From Manihot esculenta (lineage: Eukaryota > Streptophyta > Magnoliopsida > Malpighiales > Euphorbiaceae): 64,000 nucleotides of DNA. Positions 11,901-23,578 of the stretch are shown here, piece after piece; within the stretch, counting starts at the first letter, position 1; the number at the start of each line of letters is the position of its first letter. A program made the position numbers and the translations under genes. The notes below the pieces were generated by a model, which did not search any database, had not been told where the DNA came from, and saw only the letters and a program-made list of their open reading frames with translations. The stretch lies in NCBI RefSeq assembly GCF_001659605.2, contig NC_035168.2:4706058-4770057 (forward strand). Direction: 5' to 3'.

Positions 11901-13880
11901 TATCAGACCTCTAGGTGTACCCCTCTTGTCTCCTCTGAAGACGACCTCTGACCCGTTCTGATCTCTGAACCTGACTACCTTGTCCCTGCAGTCCAAGGTA
12001 GCACCATGGGTAGATAGCCAATCCATCCCTAGAATGACGTCAAAGTCTGTCAAATCTAGAACCACAAGGTCGGCGGAGAGGCATCTTCCCTCAATAAAAA
12101 CTGGACTGTACTGGCAGACTGACACTGCCACTGACGGGTCACACTTGGGTCCACTGACCCATAGGGGACACTCTAACCCAGAGACTATCAGACCTAACCT
12201 CTCAACGGCTCTCGGAGCAATAAATGAATGAGATGCACCCGGGTCCATTAATGCATACACATCAGAACACCCAATGACGAGATTACCTGACACCACGGTG
12301 TTGGATGTGTTAGCCTCCTGCTGAGTCATGGTGAAGATCCTGGCTGGAGCTGATGGACCTTCACCTCGGAAACCAGAAGAAGAGGCTGCCCCTCTCCCTC
12401 TACCTCTGCCACTGCCCTGAGTTGTGGCTGGAACTGCTGGCTGTGCCACACTACCAGAAGCTGTCTGCTGGGGCTGGCCCATAAAAGGCGCTCTAGGACA
12501 ATCCCGAGCTATGTGTCCCTCCTGTCCACATCTGAAACATGCATTAGTCCCAGCTCGACACACTCCCCTGTGCGGTCTTCCACATCTCTGGCATTCTGTA
12601 CCATCTGAGCCTGAGCTCGAGCCACCGCCAAATCCCAGACCGGATTTCAACTTGTTCCAAAACTTATTATTCTTCGGCTTCTTGGTGGTACTATCCCACC
12701 TCTTCTTACCTGAGCTCTGAGAAGAGAAACCTGGTCCTCCTCTGCTTGGGGTCTTAACCCCTGAAGACTGGGTCACTGACTGCTTCACTGACCCCTCAAC
12801 TATAGCACTTGCCTCCATTCTTCGAGCCATATCCACCACAGTGTGGAAACTTTCTCTCTCAGCTGACTGAACCAACGAGGAGTACCTGGAATGCAGCTTC
12901 ATAACATATTTCTTGGCTTTCTTCGTATCTGAATCTAGAGCTTGCCCTGAAAAAGGCAATAGCTCCAAGAATTTATCTGTGAACTCCTCTACACCCATGT
13001 GCTCTGACTGCCTCAGTTGTTCAAACTCAATCATCTTCAGTTCTCTAGAACTGTCTGGAAAAGCCCATCCAGCGAACTCATTCGCAAATTCCTCCCATGT
13101 CATACCGTCTAGTCTCGGGTCCACATAACACTTGAACCATTCCCGTGCCTTCTTGCACTTTAAAGTGAACCCTGCCATCTGGATGGCCCTGCTGTCACTT
13201 GCCCCTAGCTCATCAGTTATTGTCTTCACCACTCTCAGATACTCAAAGGGGTCATCCCCTGACTTGTATTTGGGAGCATCTAGCTTAAGGTAATCCGTCA
13301 TCTTTACCTTGCTCCCATCGACTGAGCTAGGTCTAGGAGGTTGAGTAACTGGGGCTGCTGGTTCTGTAGGTGGTGGAGGTGGAGGTGCAGCATTCCCCGA
13401 GGTGGGGTTTGCCGGGTTTGGATAGAAAGGTGAGGGTGGATAAGCTGGGTACTGTGTGTAAGGTGGATAGAAAGGTGGATAAGGCATGTAGGTAGGGTAG
13501 GGGTTAAAGCTGGAGTAATCCGATGTACCTCCCATCGGATACCCTGAACCCTGTGGGAAGGGTGGATAATGGGGTGGAAAACCATACCCCGAGGCCTGAA
13601 CGCCTCCCTGAGACTCCCCTGTCCCTTCTTCTTCCATGCTCACATCCAGGTTCACATCCCTCCTTTGATCCTCTTCCATAACCTCCCTCACATCTGAAGA
13701 ACTTCCTCCTCTATTTGTCCCCCTTCTGCTAGCATCAAAAGACCTTCTAGGGTCCCTTGACACTCTCTCTCTGTTGGCTCTACAAGACATTGCCCTAGGC
13801 AATGTAGGAGGACGGGCGCTCGTGCCCTCATCCTCAGGTGGCACTCCAGTCAATCGCGCAGATCGACGAGTTCCCCTCAT
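8901..13880 (-). pseudogene. Element A gag-pol polyprotein with one premature stop
   Basis: A single long minus-strand frame encodes gag, protease, reverse transcriptase, RNase H and integrase. The likely start is the ATG at 13880 ([10 protein letters not shown]), shared with element B; the open frame extends a little further upstream. Visible motifs: a Pro/Tyr-rich N-terminal region, a retrotransposon gag domain (WEEFANEF), zinc knuckle [14 protein letters not shown], protease [13 protein letters not shown] catalytic FIDDILVYS, RNase [11 protein letters not shown], integrase HHCC zinc site and DFVVGLP, then a chromodomain-like end ([16 protein letters not shown]). The codon at 9720-9722 is TGA where element B has TGG (Trp), inside integrase just after [11 protein letters not shown]. 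The frame is otherwise open on both sides, down to the stop at 8901. As it stands the product lacks the integrase glutamate and C-terminus. Confidence 0.93.
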
Positions 13881-14137
13881 CCTGTTTTCTGAAAAACAGC
13901 TCAGAACAAGCAAACATTAGCATCATATGGTTCATGTGGGCACACATGAACCCTCATCTCATACATCACATAGCATAGCATATCATTAATGTACATGCAC
14001 AAAATCATGGCATTTCACATCATCATGTAAGACAGGACTCCACATCCTATCCTAGTGGACATGACCCTTCCTATTGTGCTTGACCTTCTATAACATCTAT
14101 GAGCTCGACACTCTAGGTCCGATCCTATGAACCTAGG

Positions 14138-14149
14138 GCTCTGATACCA
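14138..14149 (-). other. Primer-binding site of element A (initiator-Met tRNA type)
   Basis: TGGTATCAGAGC on the minus strand, four bases inside the 5' LTR edge. This is the familiar plant PBS complementary to the 3' end of initiator methionine tRNA. Confidence 0.92.
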
Positions 14150-14153
14150 TTTC

Positions 14154-16414
14154 TATAACGACCCGAAGATCGGACCGCTACCGGCGCTAGGATCCGGGTC
14201 GACTTAAGGCCGCCGGGACCCGTAGCAAGCCTGACATATAACCTGTAAACCTGTATAATCCCATACATGATCAACAACATGCATAAAAATTAAAACTTTT
14301 CTTCATACATACTGTCATCAACTAACTCAACCTGTACATACTCTGATCATAAACATAACATAGTCCCTCTGTGGGATCTCATCAAGCCTTAAAGGCAAAA
14401 CAACCTGTGTTGAGTTAGTTTACATAAACATCATAATATAAGACCATGTATATACAAAAGGGATTAACAATATATTATGGTCAAGCACAACTCTATCCTC
14501 AATGACCTCATTACATAACATCCTGAATATTTTTACATTTCATCATAATACAATTGTCATGTCCACAACTAACTATTACATACATATGACTTTTTCTCGT
14601 CTCGCCTTCTCTATCTATCCCGTACCTGCAAACCTGGGGGTTAGGGGAGAGGGGTGAGCTAGACGCCCAGTGAGTAGAACTATAAAAAGAATATTTAAAA
14701 CATGCTATCATGAAATGCGTCACTGCACAAACAAATCACATCACGGATGGACTGATTCAAAAAAAATCCCTCAACTCCATGCCCGGCCCTATTATGGGCA
14801 CCACAGGACTTCGTATTGCCCGGCCCTATTATGGGCACCACAGGACTTCGTATTGCCCGGCCCTATTATGGGCACCACAGGACTTCGTATATAGAAGGCT
14901 AATGAATCATCCTAATGTCCATCCACTATCATCTATCACAACAATACAATGCGGCATAGTCGTGAATTCTAATGCAAACATCCTATAATATGATCATGAT
15001 GCATGAAGCATGATAAAAGCATTTCATTTCTCAATTTAAAAAGGTTAAGTTTAGTTCCACTCACCTCTGGCTGACTCTGACAAACTCTGTAGCAGCTGGC
15101 TCACTGCTGGGGTCCTTGGTTCCTCGGGTCCGAACCTACACAGGTGGACTCCAATGAGGGACCAAACACACATAAACATAACTCTAATATATTCCCCGAA
15201 AACCCCCTAAAACATCCTGAAAATATCACATAGAGATATGCATGAAGTGGCTGAACAGGGCACTTTCGGCGGCACCTTCGGCGGCCGAAAGTCCTGGACA
15301 GATCCGAAAGTCAGGCACTTTCGGCGGCACCTTCGGCGGCCGAAAGTCCCAGACAGAGACGAAACTCGGGTAGGTTCGGCGGCACCTTCGGCGGCCGAAA
15401 GTCCCAGACAGAGACGAAAGTCTCTTTTCAGGGGCAACTTCGGCAGCCGAAAGGCCTGCCTCCCCAGCCATGTTCGGCGGCCGAAAGTGCCTTCGGCTGC
15501 CGAACCTGGTTTCTGCCAAAGGACAGAAACTCGGTTCCTTTGTGCATTTTTGCCTCCAAACTCACCAATCATGCATATATCTCAACCAAAACAAGCATAC
15601 AAGTTCCTAGGGGCCTCAAAACATCAAATACCCCAACTACAACACTTCAAGCATACTCAAACAAGCCACATTGTCCAAAAATCACATAAAACCTAACATT
15701 TGCTTAAAAACTCATACAACCCTATACATGCCATTCTACCCCATAAAATCACTTAAAGCGTACTTAAAACATGCATTGAGCTTAAGATCGGCTCTTACCT
15801 CTTGAAGATCGAGAGAGAGGCGACCTAAACTTGGAGATCCAAGAAAATGAGCTCCTGAGTTCCCAAAGCTCCAAAACTTGTTTCAAAAGTCCAAAACCTT
15901 CAATGCAAGCTTAAAACTCAAGAAAAATGGTGGGGATTTGGAGGAAAAACACTAGATTTGCAAAGGGAAGGTCGGAAGCTTGCTGTGGCCGAAAATGGGA
16001 GAAAACTCACCCATTTCGGCTAAGTGCCCCTTTTATAGGTGGCTGGCCAGGCCACGTTCGGGGGCCGAATGCGCTCCCGCATCCATGCAATGTTCGGCGG
16101 CCGAACTTGACTTTCGGCGGCCGAACTTGACTTTCGGCGGCCGAAATTGGACTTCCCCAACTCATGCTTTCGGGGGCCTAACGTGCCTCCAAAACGCATG
16201 CATGTTCGGCAGCCGAACTTGACTTTCGGCGGCCGAACCTGGGTTTTCCTCCAAGGACTTTTCAGGCAAAAGCTCATTTAGTTTCATACTTTAAAACCAT
16301 TAAAAACATGAAAGCATTTTATAAAACATGATTCTACCCTTCTAGAGATCTCCGACATCCGAGATTCCACCGGACGGTAGGAATTCCGATACCGGAGTCT
16401 AGCCGGGTATTACA
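14154..16414 (-). repeat. Element A 5' LTR (right copy)
   Basis: A 2261-bp LTR, nearly identical to 6551-8791. It carries one extra TTCGGCGGCCGAACTTGAC unit near 16110-16140 and a mutated terminal dinucleotide (TATAACG instead of TGTAACG). Confidence 0.93.
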
Positions 16415-16419
16415 ATTCT

Positions 16420-17480
16420 TATGTCGTGTGCCCATGATCCTCACGAAATCGATAATGTTTTGTTTTGTCTTGCATGCCTGATTTGTCCGAGTTAAGCTTA
16501 GCGGGTCATTTCACTTCTTTGCCATTTTTCCTGATCCACATAAGTATGTGTGTTCGTGAATCATTTAATAGAGTATAGTTTCTAAACTTACCTCGGTCAT
16601 TTTTACTGTGTAACACTGGATAACTCCTTTTACTTTCGTAGCTTTGCTTATCTAATTTCTGAGTCTTATTTTGATTTGTCCTCTTATCTATCCTCAATGT
16701 CTGGACTTTATCATCCAGCCTTATATACTTCTGAGCTTTATCGATTAGCTGTTGATAGGTAGCGCCGAGATTCTTAATCAACAAATCCATAAACTTGATA
16801 TTTCGTATTCCTTTCTTCAACGCTTCACATGCTATTTCATAATTTAATTCTTTCACCTATATTGCTTTTGCATTAAACTGTGAGATAAAACATCTTAAAG
16901 ACTCGCTCTCTCCTTGGCGGATCTTTTGCAAGTCAGAGGAGAATTTTTTAGGAGGTATACAAGTGATAAACCTGGGTTTAAATAACATAACGAATTGTGT
17001 AAAGTTCTGAATTGAACCTGGACTCAAATGTTATTACTATTTTTTAGCTAAACCTGAGTGTTGATGGAAATACTTGAGAGAATACAAAGTCGTTGACATC
17101 TTGGAGCTACATAGTTGTTCTAAAGATCGCCATGTGACTCCTAAGATCTACTGTTCCATTGTATTTCTCCAAACTTGAGAGTTTAAACTTGGCAAAAAAA
17201 GTCTCTGTTGAGATTTTTTCTGACAGGGGCGAGGCATTGTCCAAGCCATAGTCCTCTTCCCATTCCTTCTGGTACCTCTGCACAGCTCATATCAGCTTCT
17301 AGTCGACATCCTTTAGAGTCTCGTTCGACGACTCTTCTTTCTCCAGCTTGGCCTTCCCTTTGGACTGTGTTTGGATTGCCTCTGTCCGAGTCCTTAGGGT
17401 GTCGATGGAAGCTGAAGGAGGTCTCGTCCCTAGTTTTATACTTCTCGAGAGTGGCTTATAATCTTTTTATGTATTAAAAC
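16420..17480 (-). pseudogene. Element E gag relic (N-terminal and central part)
   Basis: The longest uninterrupted piece is 16506-16856, with a segment readable as INKAQKYIRLDD-like sequence (LIDKAQKYIRLDD), closely resembling LMMRAEKYIRQDD in the gag of element C. Flanking minus-strand sequence toward 17480 is of gag character but broken by stops and shifts. Gag proteins of this family form the particle shell. The copy is non-functional: A splits the zinc knuckle and F removed the 5' end. Confidence 0.68.
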
Positions 17481-17549
17481 ATTTGCTTATTATTTAGATT
17501 GCTCAGATCAGCCTCATTGACCATTGATGGAGTGTTTTATCCACTATCA

Positions 17550-17646
17550 GAAGTGGAGGAAATGATTGTGCCCTTGTTGATGTGTATATGCCTTGTGTGT
17601 GCTAGTTGAGGAACATTCGGGGACGAATGTTCTTAAGGGGGGAGAA
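17550..17646 (+). mobile_element. Element F internal remnant with polypurine tract
   Basis: The last ~100 bases before the F LTR match, in the opposite orientation, the 3' end of the A internal region. They include the phrase TATATGCCTTGT, the hairpin GAACATTCG-GGGA-CGAATGTTC (17611-17632) and the tract AAGGGGGGAGAA. The left boundary with element E is approximate. No gag-pol or 5' LTR remains, so a deletion fused E gag to the tail of F. Confidence 0.78.
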
Positions 17647-17992
17647 TGTAATACCCGACTAGACTCCGGTATCGGAATTCCTACCGTCCGGTGGAATCTC
17701 GGGGTCGGAGACTTCTAGAAGGGTAAAATCATGTTTTTATAAAATGTTTTAATGTAATTTATGTTTTTAAGCAAGAAAGAAAATGAGTTTTTGCATGAAG
17801 ATAGCATTGGAGGAAAACTCGGGTTCGGCCGCCGAACCTCAAGTTCGGCCGCCGAACATGCATGTGCTTCGGGAGTGCTTTAGGCCCCCGAAGGCATAAT
17901 TGAGGGAAGTCCAGGTTCGGCCGCCGAACATGGCATGCATGCGGAGGCACGTTAGGCCCCCGAAAGTGGCCTGGCCAGCCACCTATAAAGGG

Positions 17993-18000
17993 GTCCCCAT
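17993..18000 (+). promoter_or_regulatory. Putative TATA box of F LTR
   Basis: CTATAAAG within CCAGCCACCTATAAAGGGG, the plus-strand version of the segment conserved in A and H. Confidence 0.6.
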
Positions 18001-19130
18001 GTCCGAACGGGTGAGCTTTTTCTTCCCATTTTCGGCCAAGGTGAGTCTCCGCCGCTCTCATGCCGATCTTGAGTTCTTCCTTCAAATCTTCCATGATTTT
18101 TATGAGTTTTCACCTTTGTTTTGAAGATTTTTAAGCAAATAGCAAGTTTTGGAGCTTGGAGGTTTAAGGAACTCGATCTCTCCCATCTCCGAGCTAGGAT
18201 CGTTTTTCCTCTCGATCTTCAAGAGGTAAGAGTCGATCTTGAGCTCATTATATGTTTTAAACAAGTTTCAAGTTGATTCTTGGGGTAGAAATGCATGCTT
18301 AGGTTAGTTGAGCTTTGTTAGGTTTTGTGTTGTATTTATGGATAATGTAGGTTGCTGAGTTACTTTTGATGTGTTGTAGTTAGGGTTTAGGATAGTTTGA
18401 AGCCCCTAGGAGCTTATGTATGTGTTTATGCATGTTTTGGTTAAGTTGTATGCATGATTGAAGGTTTGGGAGGCAAATGTGCATAAGAGCCAAGTTTCTG
18501 CCACTTTGGGAGAAACTCAGGTTCGGCAGCCGAAGGGACTTTCGGCCGCCGAACCTGCCTGTGGAGGCAAGCTTTCGGCTGCCGAAGCCTGCCCCCGAAA
18601 GTGGACTTTCGTCTCTGGAGGGGACTTTCAGCCGCCGAAGGTGCCGCCGAACATGCATGAGTTTCGCCTCTGGAGAGAACCTTCGGCCGCCGAAAGTGCC
18701 GCCGAAGGTGCATGACTTTCGGCTCTGGAGGGACTTTCGGCCGCCGAACCTGCCGCCGAAAGTGCCCTGTTCAGCCCTCCTTTGCATGAATTCTTTTATT
18801 GTTTTGAGGTGTTTTAGGGGATTTTTGGGGGATATTTTTAGAGTCATGTTCTAGTATGTTTGGTCCCTTATTTGAGTCCACCTGTGTAGGTTCGGACCCA
18901 AGAAACCGAGGACCCCAGCAGTGAGTCAGCTGCTTCAGTTCATTGTCAGAGTTAGCCTGAGGTGAGTAGAATAAACCTTATGTTTTAAATTAATGCAAGT
19001 TTTAGCATGAATCATGCATCACGAATGCCATGTGATATAATAGGTTGTTTCATTAGAATCCACGAATATGTTGCACTGCATTCTTTGTTATGGATGTGGG
19101 TGAATGCTGTATGATCCAATTAGTCCCTGA

Positions 19131-19315
19131 GGAAAGACCAGGACCCTATTCTACGGCCTGGCACGGTATGAAAGATCAGGACCCCATTCTACGGCCTGGC
19201 ACGGTATGGAACGCGAAGACCAGGTGCCCAGATGAGGCCCTGGGGCAATGGTAAGTAATGCTATGATATGACAGGAAGACTAGGACCCCATTCTACGGCC
19301 TGGCACGGATATGAT
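19131..19315 (+). repeat. Minisatellite in F LTR
   Basis: Units of about 42 bp with ACCAGGACCC and CTACGGCCTGGCACGG: two adjacent, one more after a spacer. It sits at the same place in the LTR as the unrelated repeats of A, B and H. Confidence 0.85.
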
Positions 19316-19932
19316 GCTGGGACTATTTGGTGACAGGTTCACCCTTGATGTGATTTTTCTGTGATATGATGCATTACATGATGGCATATGTTTTAAATAT
19401 TTTAGTATTCTGCTCACTGAGCTCTAGTAGCTCACCCCTTTCCCTATATCCCCTAGGTTTGCAGGTACGGGCTAGTTTAGGGAGTCAAGAAGAGTAAAGT
19501 CTTGTGATTTGTAATAGTTAGATGTGGACATGATGATTTGTAAAATGATGTAAGGTTATGATCAGTCATGTTATGTAATATTGATATTGAGGATTAGAAT
19601 TGCGCTTGACCATAGTATGTTTGAATAATCCCATGTATATACATGATCTATGTTTTATGATGTTTATGTTCAACCAAACTTGATGTTTGATGAGATACCC
19701 CATTGGAGCATGTGATGAGACTCCAGTGTGTGGTTTATGTTTATGTTTATGTGCATGCACAGGTTGAGCTTGGTAAAAGAAAAGAAAAAGTTCTCATGTT
19801 TATGTATATGTGTGATCATGTATGGGATTTGACAGGTATTCAGGATGTATGTTTGGCTTGCTACGGGTCCTGGCGACCTTATGTCGATCTGGATCCTAGC
19901 GCCGGTAGCGGTCTAGTTTCCGGATCGTTACA

Positions 19933-20299
19933 GTAATGAGATGCTTTGAACTCAAGTGTAATTGTGTAAGAATGTGTAAATTAATCTCTGTGTTCATCAT
20001 TTTTTATATTGTAAGAAGATGGAGATGATTATCGAATCTCCTGAAAATCCGACTAGCCTTGGCTAGTGGATACGGGATCTCGTAATTATAGGTGTGATGG
20101 AGATTTGCTAGATTGCTCTATAACGATAACTTTCTGTGAGATCTTGCCTTGTAGTTGAGAGGGCGAGGACCAAGGACTACGGTGTCCGGGTCTTCCTTTC
20201 CAAGAGTGAGACCGCGTATTAACTTATTAGACTCTTACTACATGACTCTCTCTTATGGTGACAACTTATGACACTTTGAACGAATATTATGTCATATCA
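19933..20299 (-). repeat. Element E 5' LTR, partial
   Basis: Matches 3115-3490, including 'aaggactacggtgt' and 'ctagattgctctataacg'. It ends ATATCA and is followed by the target duplication CATAT. The U5 end is missing because F inserted and the junction was deleted. Confidence 0.82.
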
Positions 20300-20304
20300 C
20301 ATAT

Positions 20305-21457
20305 CACTTATCTTTTTTATTATTAGAGATGAGTCCTATCTTTCTTATAAAGAATTGGTTATATAAAATTCTACTCGAAATCAAATTAAACTAGAGAAGG
20401 ACCAAAGCAAATCTAAAAAAATTATTTGGTTCAATTTAAAAAGATCGAAATTGATATTAAAGAACTGTGCTTAATTAAAATTCTGCATTTTCAATTCATC
20501 CCCTCCTTAACTAATTTCAGTTTGGAATCGATTATAACAGCACTCTAAAATCCACTTTCAGTTTAATAATTTCATCAAACTTTCTTGAAAATAGGTGTGA
20601 AATAACTCAATTACAAATAGAAAAAAAAAGAAAAAAAATATTTCAATTTTTAAAAATTAATTAAAATTACACCTAAATGCAAACGTTGAACTAATTAAAT
20701 CAAAATTTAAATATTTAGATTAAAATGCACAATAATTTAAATGTTAGGATCCCTTTCAATCATTTGATTATTAATTTATATATAAAATTAATAATAATAA
20801 TATATGTGATATGTCAGTTAAACTATTAAATTATCACATAAATTATCAAATTTAAAAATTTATAAATCGCTTAAAATTAGTCCAAAATGAAAAGGTTAAA
20901 CTAATTAAATTAAATTAAAATTAAAAAATTTAGATTAAAATACAAATATATCAAATATTGAGCTTTTTGGATAAATTGGCCAATTAATTACTAGATAAAA
21001 GGCATGTTTTGAACTTTAAAGTATGAAGTTATAATCATATATATCTTTTTTTTAATTTCATTATCTATTTTAATTATTAAAATAGATAAAAAAATCATTT
21101 AATTTTTAAAAATAGTTCAAATTAGCCGTAGAGAGATACATAAGTGTTTCAAATTCTAAAAATATATTAAATAAACCATTTAAATTTTAAAATTAATTGC
21201 ACTCAAAGCCTTAGCAGTTCATTTGAGTAAATCTGAGAGATCTCACATTCTATTCCCTCAATTTTTGAATTTTCTATCTCAAGATAATTAAAATTAAATC
21301 TCATAATATCATAATTAAATTGGTGATGATGATTATAATAAAAATAATGAAATCACAAAAAATCTTTTTAATCATTTAATAAAAAAGAATTTATTTATAT
21401 TTTTTAGGATACAATAAATATCACATCTTATTATTACAAATAAAATACATATATAAA
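20305..21457. other. AT-rich intergenic DNA, nothing recognised
   Basis: Runs of A/T with scattered phrases such as 'aaattaaatcaaaatttaaa' recurring loosely (20690 and 20900). No coding or RNA signal seen. Confidence 0.6.
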
Positions 21458-21868
21458 TGATACGGAACAATTAGTCTTGAATTTTACAGCAGATTTAGAC
21501 CGGGTCTAGTTTTTATTGTTGACATCCGATAGAGACCTACGATAATTTTTTAAAAAAAGATTTTCGAGATGCATGATTTTTAAAAATGTGACGAGAGCTG
21601 AAAGTCTAGTTACAAGGTTTAAAACGAAAATTCTACCGTTTAGAGGGTCAATTTTGCAATTTAATTATTTTTTAGATATTTTTTTATAATTTTTCATATT
21701 AAGATTTTTCCTATTATAAATAATTTTTCCTTAACTATTTAAAATACTTTTCAATCTTTCAAGAATTTTAATAAGATTTTTCGGTTCTAACCTCTCTTCT
21801 CTATTATTTTATCTTAGCAAAACATCATTGGTTAAAATTTCTAACAGACTCTAATAAGTCCTATATCA
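21458..21868 (+). repeat. Solo LTR, family S copy 2
   Basis: TGATACGGA...CTATATCA, flanked by ATAAA and ATAGA (one mismatch in a 5-bp duplication). It aligns with 1091-1468 over its whole length, with small indels. Confidence 0.68.
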
Positions 21869-23170
21869 ATAGATTATGACGACTTCATATACCAAAATAT
21901 TTTATGCATAATATTGATCGAATCTAAATCAAAAGCAAGTTATAAATCAGTATAATTTATTTTATTTTAAAAGCTAAATTACTTATTATACGTACCTTAA
22001 AATTTAAATAATTTATACCTTAAAATTACTTATTTGAAATTTAAAGTGGTTATTTAATTTGAAAGGATTTATTTGGACTAAAAAAAGTTTATGTAATTAT
22101 TAATCTACGGGTAAAATATGTTTTTTATCTCAATTACTAGGAGGGACTGTAGTCTATAGGTAGCTGTCATAAATTCTAAAACTTCAATTTTTTTTCCAAT
22201 TACTGTTCACTTCTTTTACGTGGCTGCAAAGTAACATCGTCATGTTTGGAGATTTGATATTTCTTTGACAATCTCCAGAAGAAGCCATACTCATCTAACG
22301 ATAATCCTTTTTCAAATATTACTAATAATCATCTAGTCATTGCGGAGGTTTGAAACTCTCTCTCCTCCAAAGTTCCTTATTTATGAATGGAGTTTGTTCT
22401 CACCGTTACTCTTCCTCCTTTGGCTGCTCACCAAAACATCTCCTCCTTTGATTGTTTCTCGAAGGAGGCATGCATGGAGTGAAGAAATTTTGCTTGCACT
22501 CAAATCAACATCACCAAGAATGAGAGGCAGCGACAGTAGAAGAAAATTAGATGAGTGATGAATTAAGATTAAGATATTTTTGTATGTATAAAACATAACA
22601 AAATAATATAATTTTAAAAATTAGTTTGGTTTGATTATTTTGGTTTTATTAAAAAAATAAAATTAAATCAAAAATTAAATCAAAAATTGCTTCTTGATAT
22701 TTAAAATGACATCTTTAACGATTAAAAAAAAGTATAGTATATCACTTACGATGGAATACACTTTACCTAAATTAAAATTTTAATTTGAATAAAATTTATT
22801 CAAAATTTAAAGAAAATTAAAACTAATAAATTAAAATGTAAAAACTCGAAAAGGCTTGAATTTTATGCACCATTAAACCATAAAAGACTCATTGTTAAGT
22901 TTTTGCTTATAAAAAATCATGATATATAAAATAAAAGAAAGTTTTCGAAAACATTATTTAGTATTATTCTACAGGACCTGAATTATGTTAAGAAAATTTA
23001 TTAAAAAATATAAAATAAGAAAATTTTATTTCACGGTTTATACTTTAAATTTTATTTATTATTCTGTAGATTTTCATAAAATTAAAGTAGCTCTCAAGTA
23101 AGATGGGGAGTAAATTTATCATTTTAGAATTAGAACTTAAGCTTTAAAGTTAATTATTAAAACATACGAC
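21869..23170. other. AT-rich intergenic DNA, nothing recognised
   Basis: Small open frames at 22340-22558 and on the opposite strand have no recognisable domain and no paired start context or codon pattern. I do not call a gene. Confidence 0.55.
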
Positions 23171-23175
23171 ATAAG

Positions 23176-23559
23176 GGATCTAAATCAATATTAAAATATA
23201 TTAATTCTAATTTCAATAATTTAAATCATGTCAACTATTCAAATATTTTATAACTCCAAATGAGGTGATAGAATCTTAATTATAATGGGACATTATGTAT
23301 ATGAGAATATTATCTTTATCTAAATTGCATATTATATCCAAACTCTATTTTACACACTATATAAATAGCTCACAACCTCCATAATTAGGTACACTGTTCT
23401 CTCTAATAGTCAATTCTATAATTTACTCATCACATGCTGACTTAAGTATGGGAAAAGTTGACAAGCCAACTCATCTAGCGTTCTCTCTGCATATTCATAC
23501 CCGAAAAATTATGATGTGGACAACATTATTCTTGAAAAATTATGATGTGAACAATATTA
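23176..23559 (+). repeat. Element I 5' LTR
   Basis: Aligns with the 3' LTR through 'ctcacaacctccataat' and 'attatgatgtgaacaa'. It is about 50 bp shorter because the 3' copy has an extra 'tatcctatct'-type segment. The expected TG...CA ends are mutated to GG...TA. Confidence 0.82.
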
Positions 23560-23578
23560 TTGGCGCTGTCTGTGGGAA
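23560..23578 (+). other. Primer-binding site of element I
   Basis: TTGGCGCTGTCTGTGGGAA directly after the 5' LTR; element C has TTGGCGCCGTCTATGGGAA at the equivalent place. The priming tRNA was not determined. Confidence 0.7.

Larger units (their letters stand above)
6551..16414 (-). mobile_element. Element A: full-length Tekay/Del-like chromovirus (Ty3/gypsy)
   Basis: LTRs at 6551-8791 and 14154-16414 bound an internal region with gag-pol on the minus strand. Perfect target duplication ATTCT is present at 6546-6550 and 16415-16419. The primer-binding site TGGTATCAGAGC and a polypurine tract are in place. The LTRs differ by about eight substitutions plus one roughly 20-bp palindrome unit when compared by eye. 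Domain order gag-PR-RT-RH-IN with a C-terminal chromodomain-like segment places it among chromoviruses, closest in motif style to the Tekay/Del clade. One nonsense codon breaks gag-pol. Confidence 0.93.
17647..19932 (+). repeat. Element F 3' LTR, plus orientation
   Basis: A 2286-bp LTR, TGTAATACCC...TCGTTACA, the reverse orientation of A, B and H. In sense order: conserved U3-edge block, palindrome array (17822-17970), TATA box CTATAAAG (17993-18000), candidate splice donor AAGAG/GTAAG at 18225/18226, second palindrome array (18518-18765), a conserved short segment ending CCTGAG/GTGAGT (18961/18962), a minisatellite (19131-19315), and TTTGCAG/GTACG (19464/19465). It is followed by GTAAT, the presumed right half of its target duplication in the E LTR. 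Confidence 0.9.
2997..20299 (-). mobile_element. Element E: old, internally deleted Tat-like Ty3/gypsy retrotransposon, host to three later insertions
   Basis: Diverged LTRs lie at 2997-3490 and 19933-20299 (partial), both in minus orientation, and the pair is flanked by a perfect CATAT duplication (2992-2996 and 20300-20304). Between them remain a minus-strand gag relic (16420-17480 continuing in 6240-6550) and tandem repeats next to the 3' LTR. No pol domain is left. Chromovirus LTR H (3746-6097), element A (6551-16414) and element F (about 17550-19932) are inserted in it. The LTRs and 3' repeats are homologous to those of element K near 34-38.6 kb. The Tat assignment rests on gag similarity to element C and on LTR similarity to K. 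Confidence 0.82.

Noticed and set aside
22340..22596. Overlapping 70-codon frames on both strands
   Set aside because: No domain, and overlap of similar size on both strands argues for chance.
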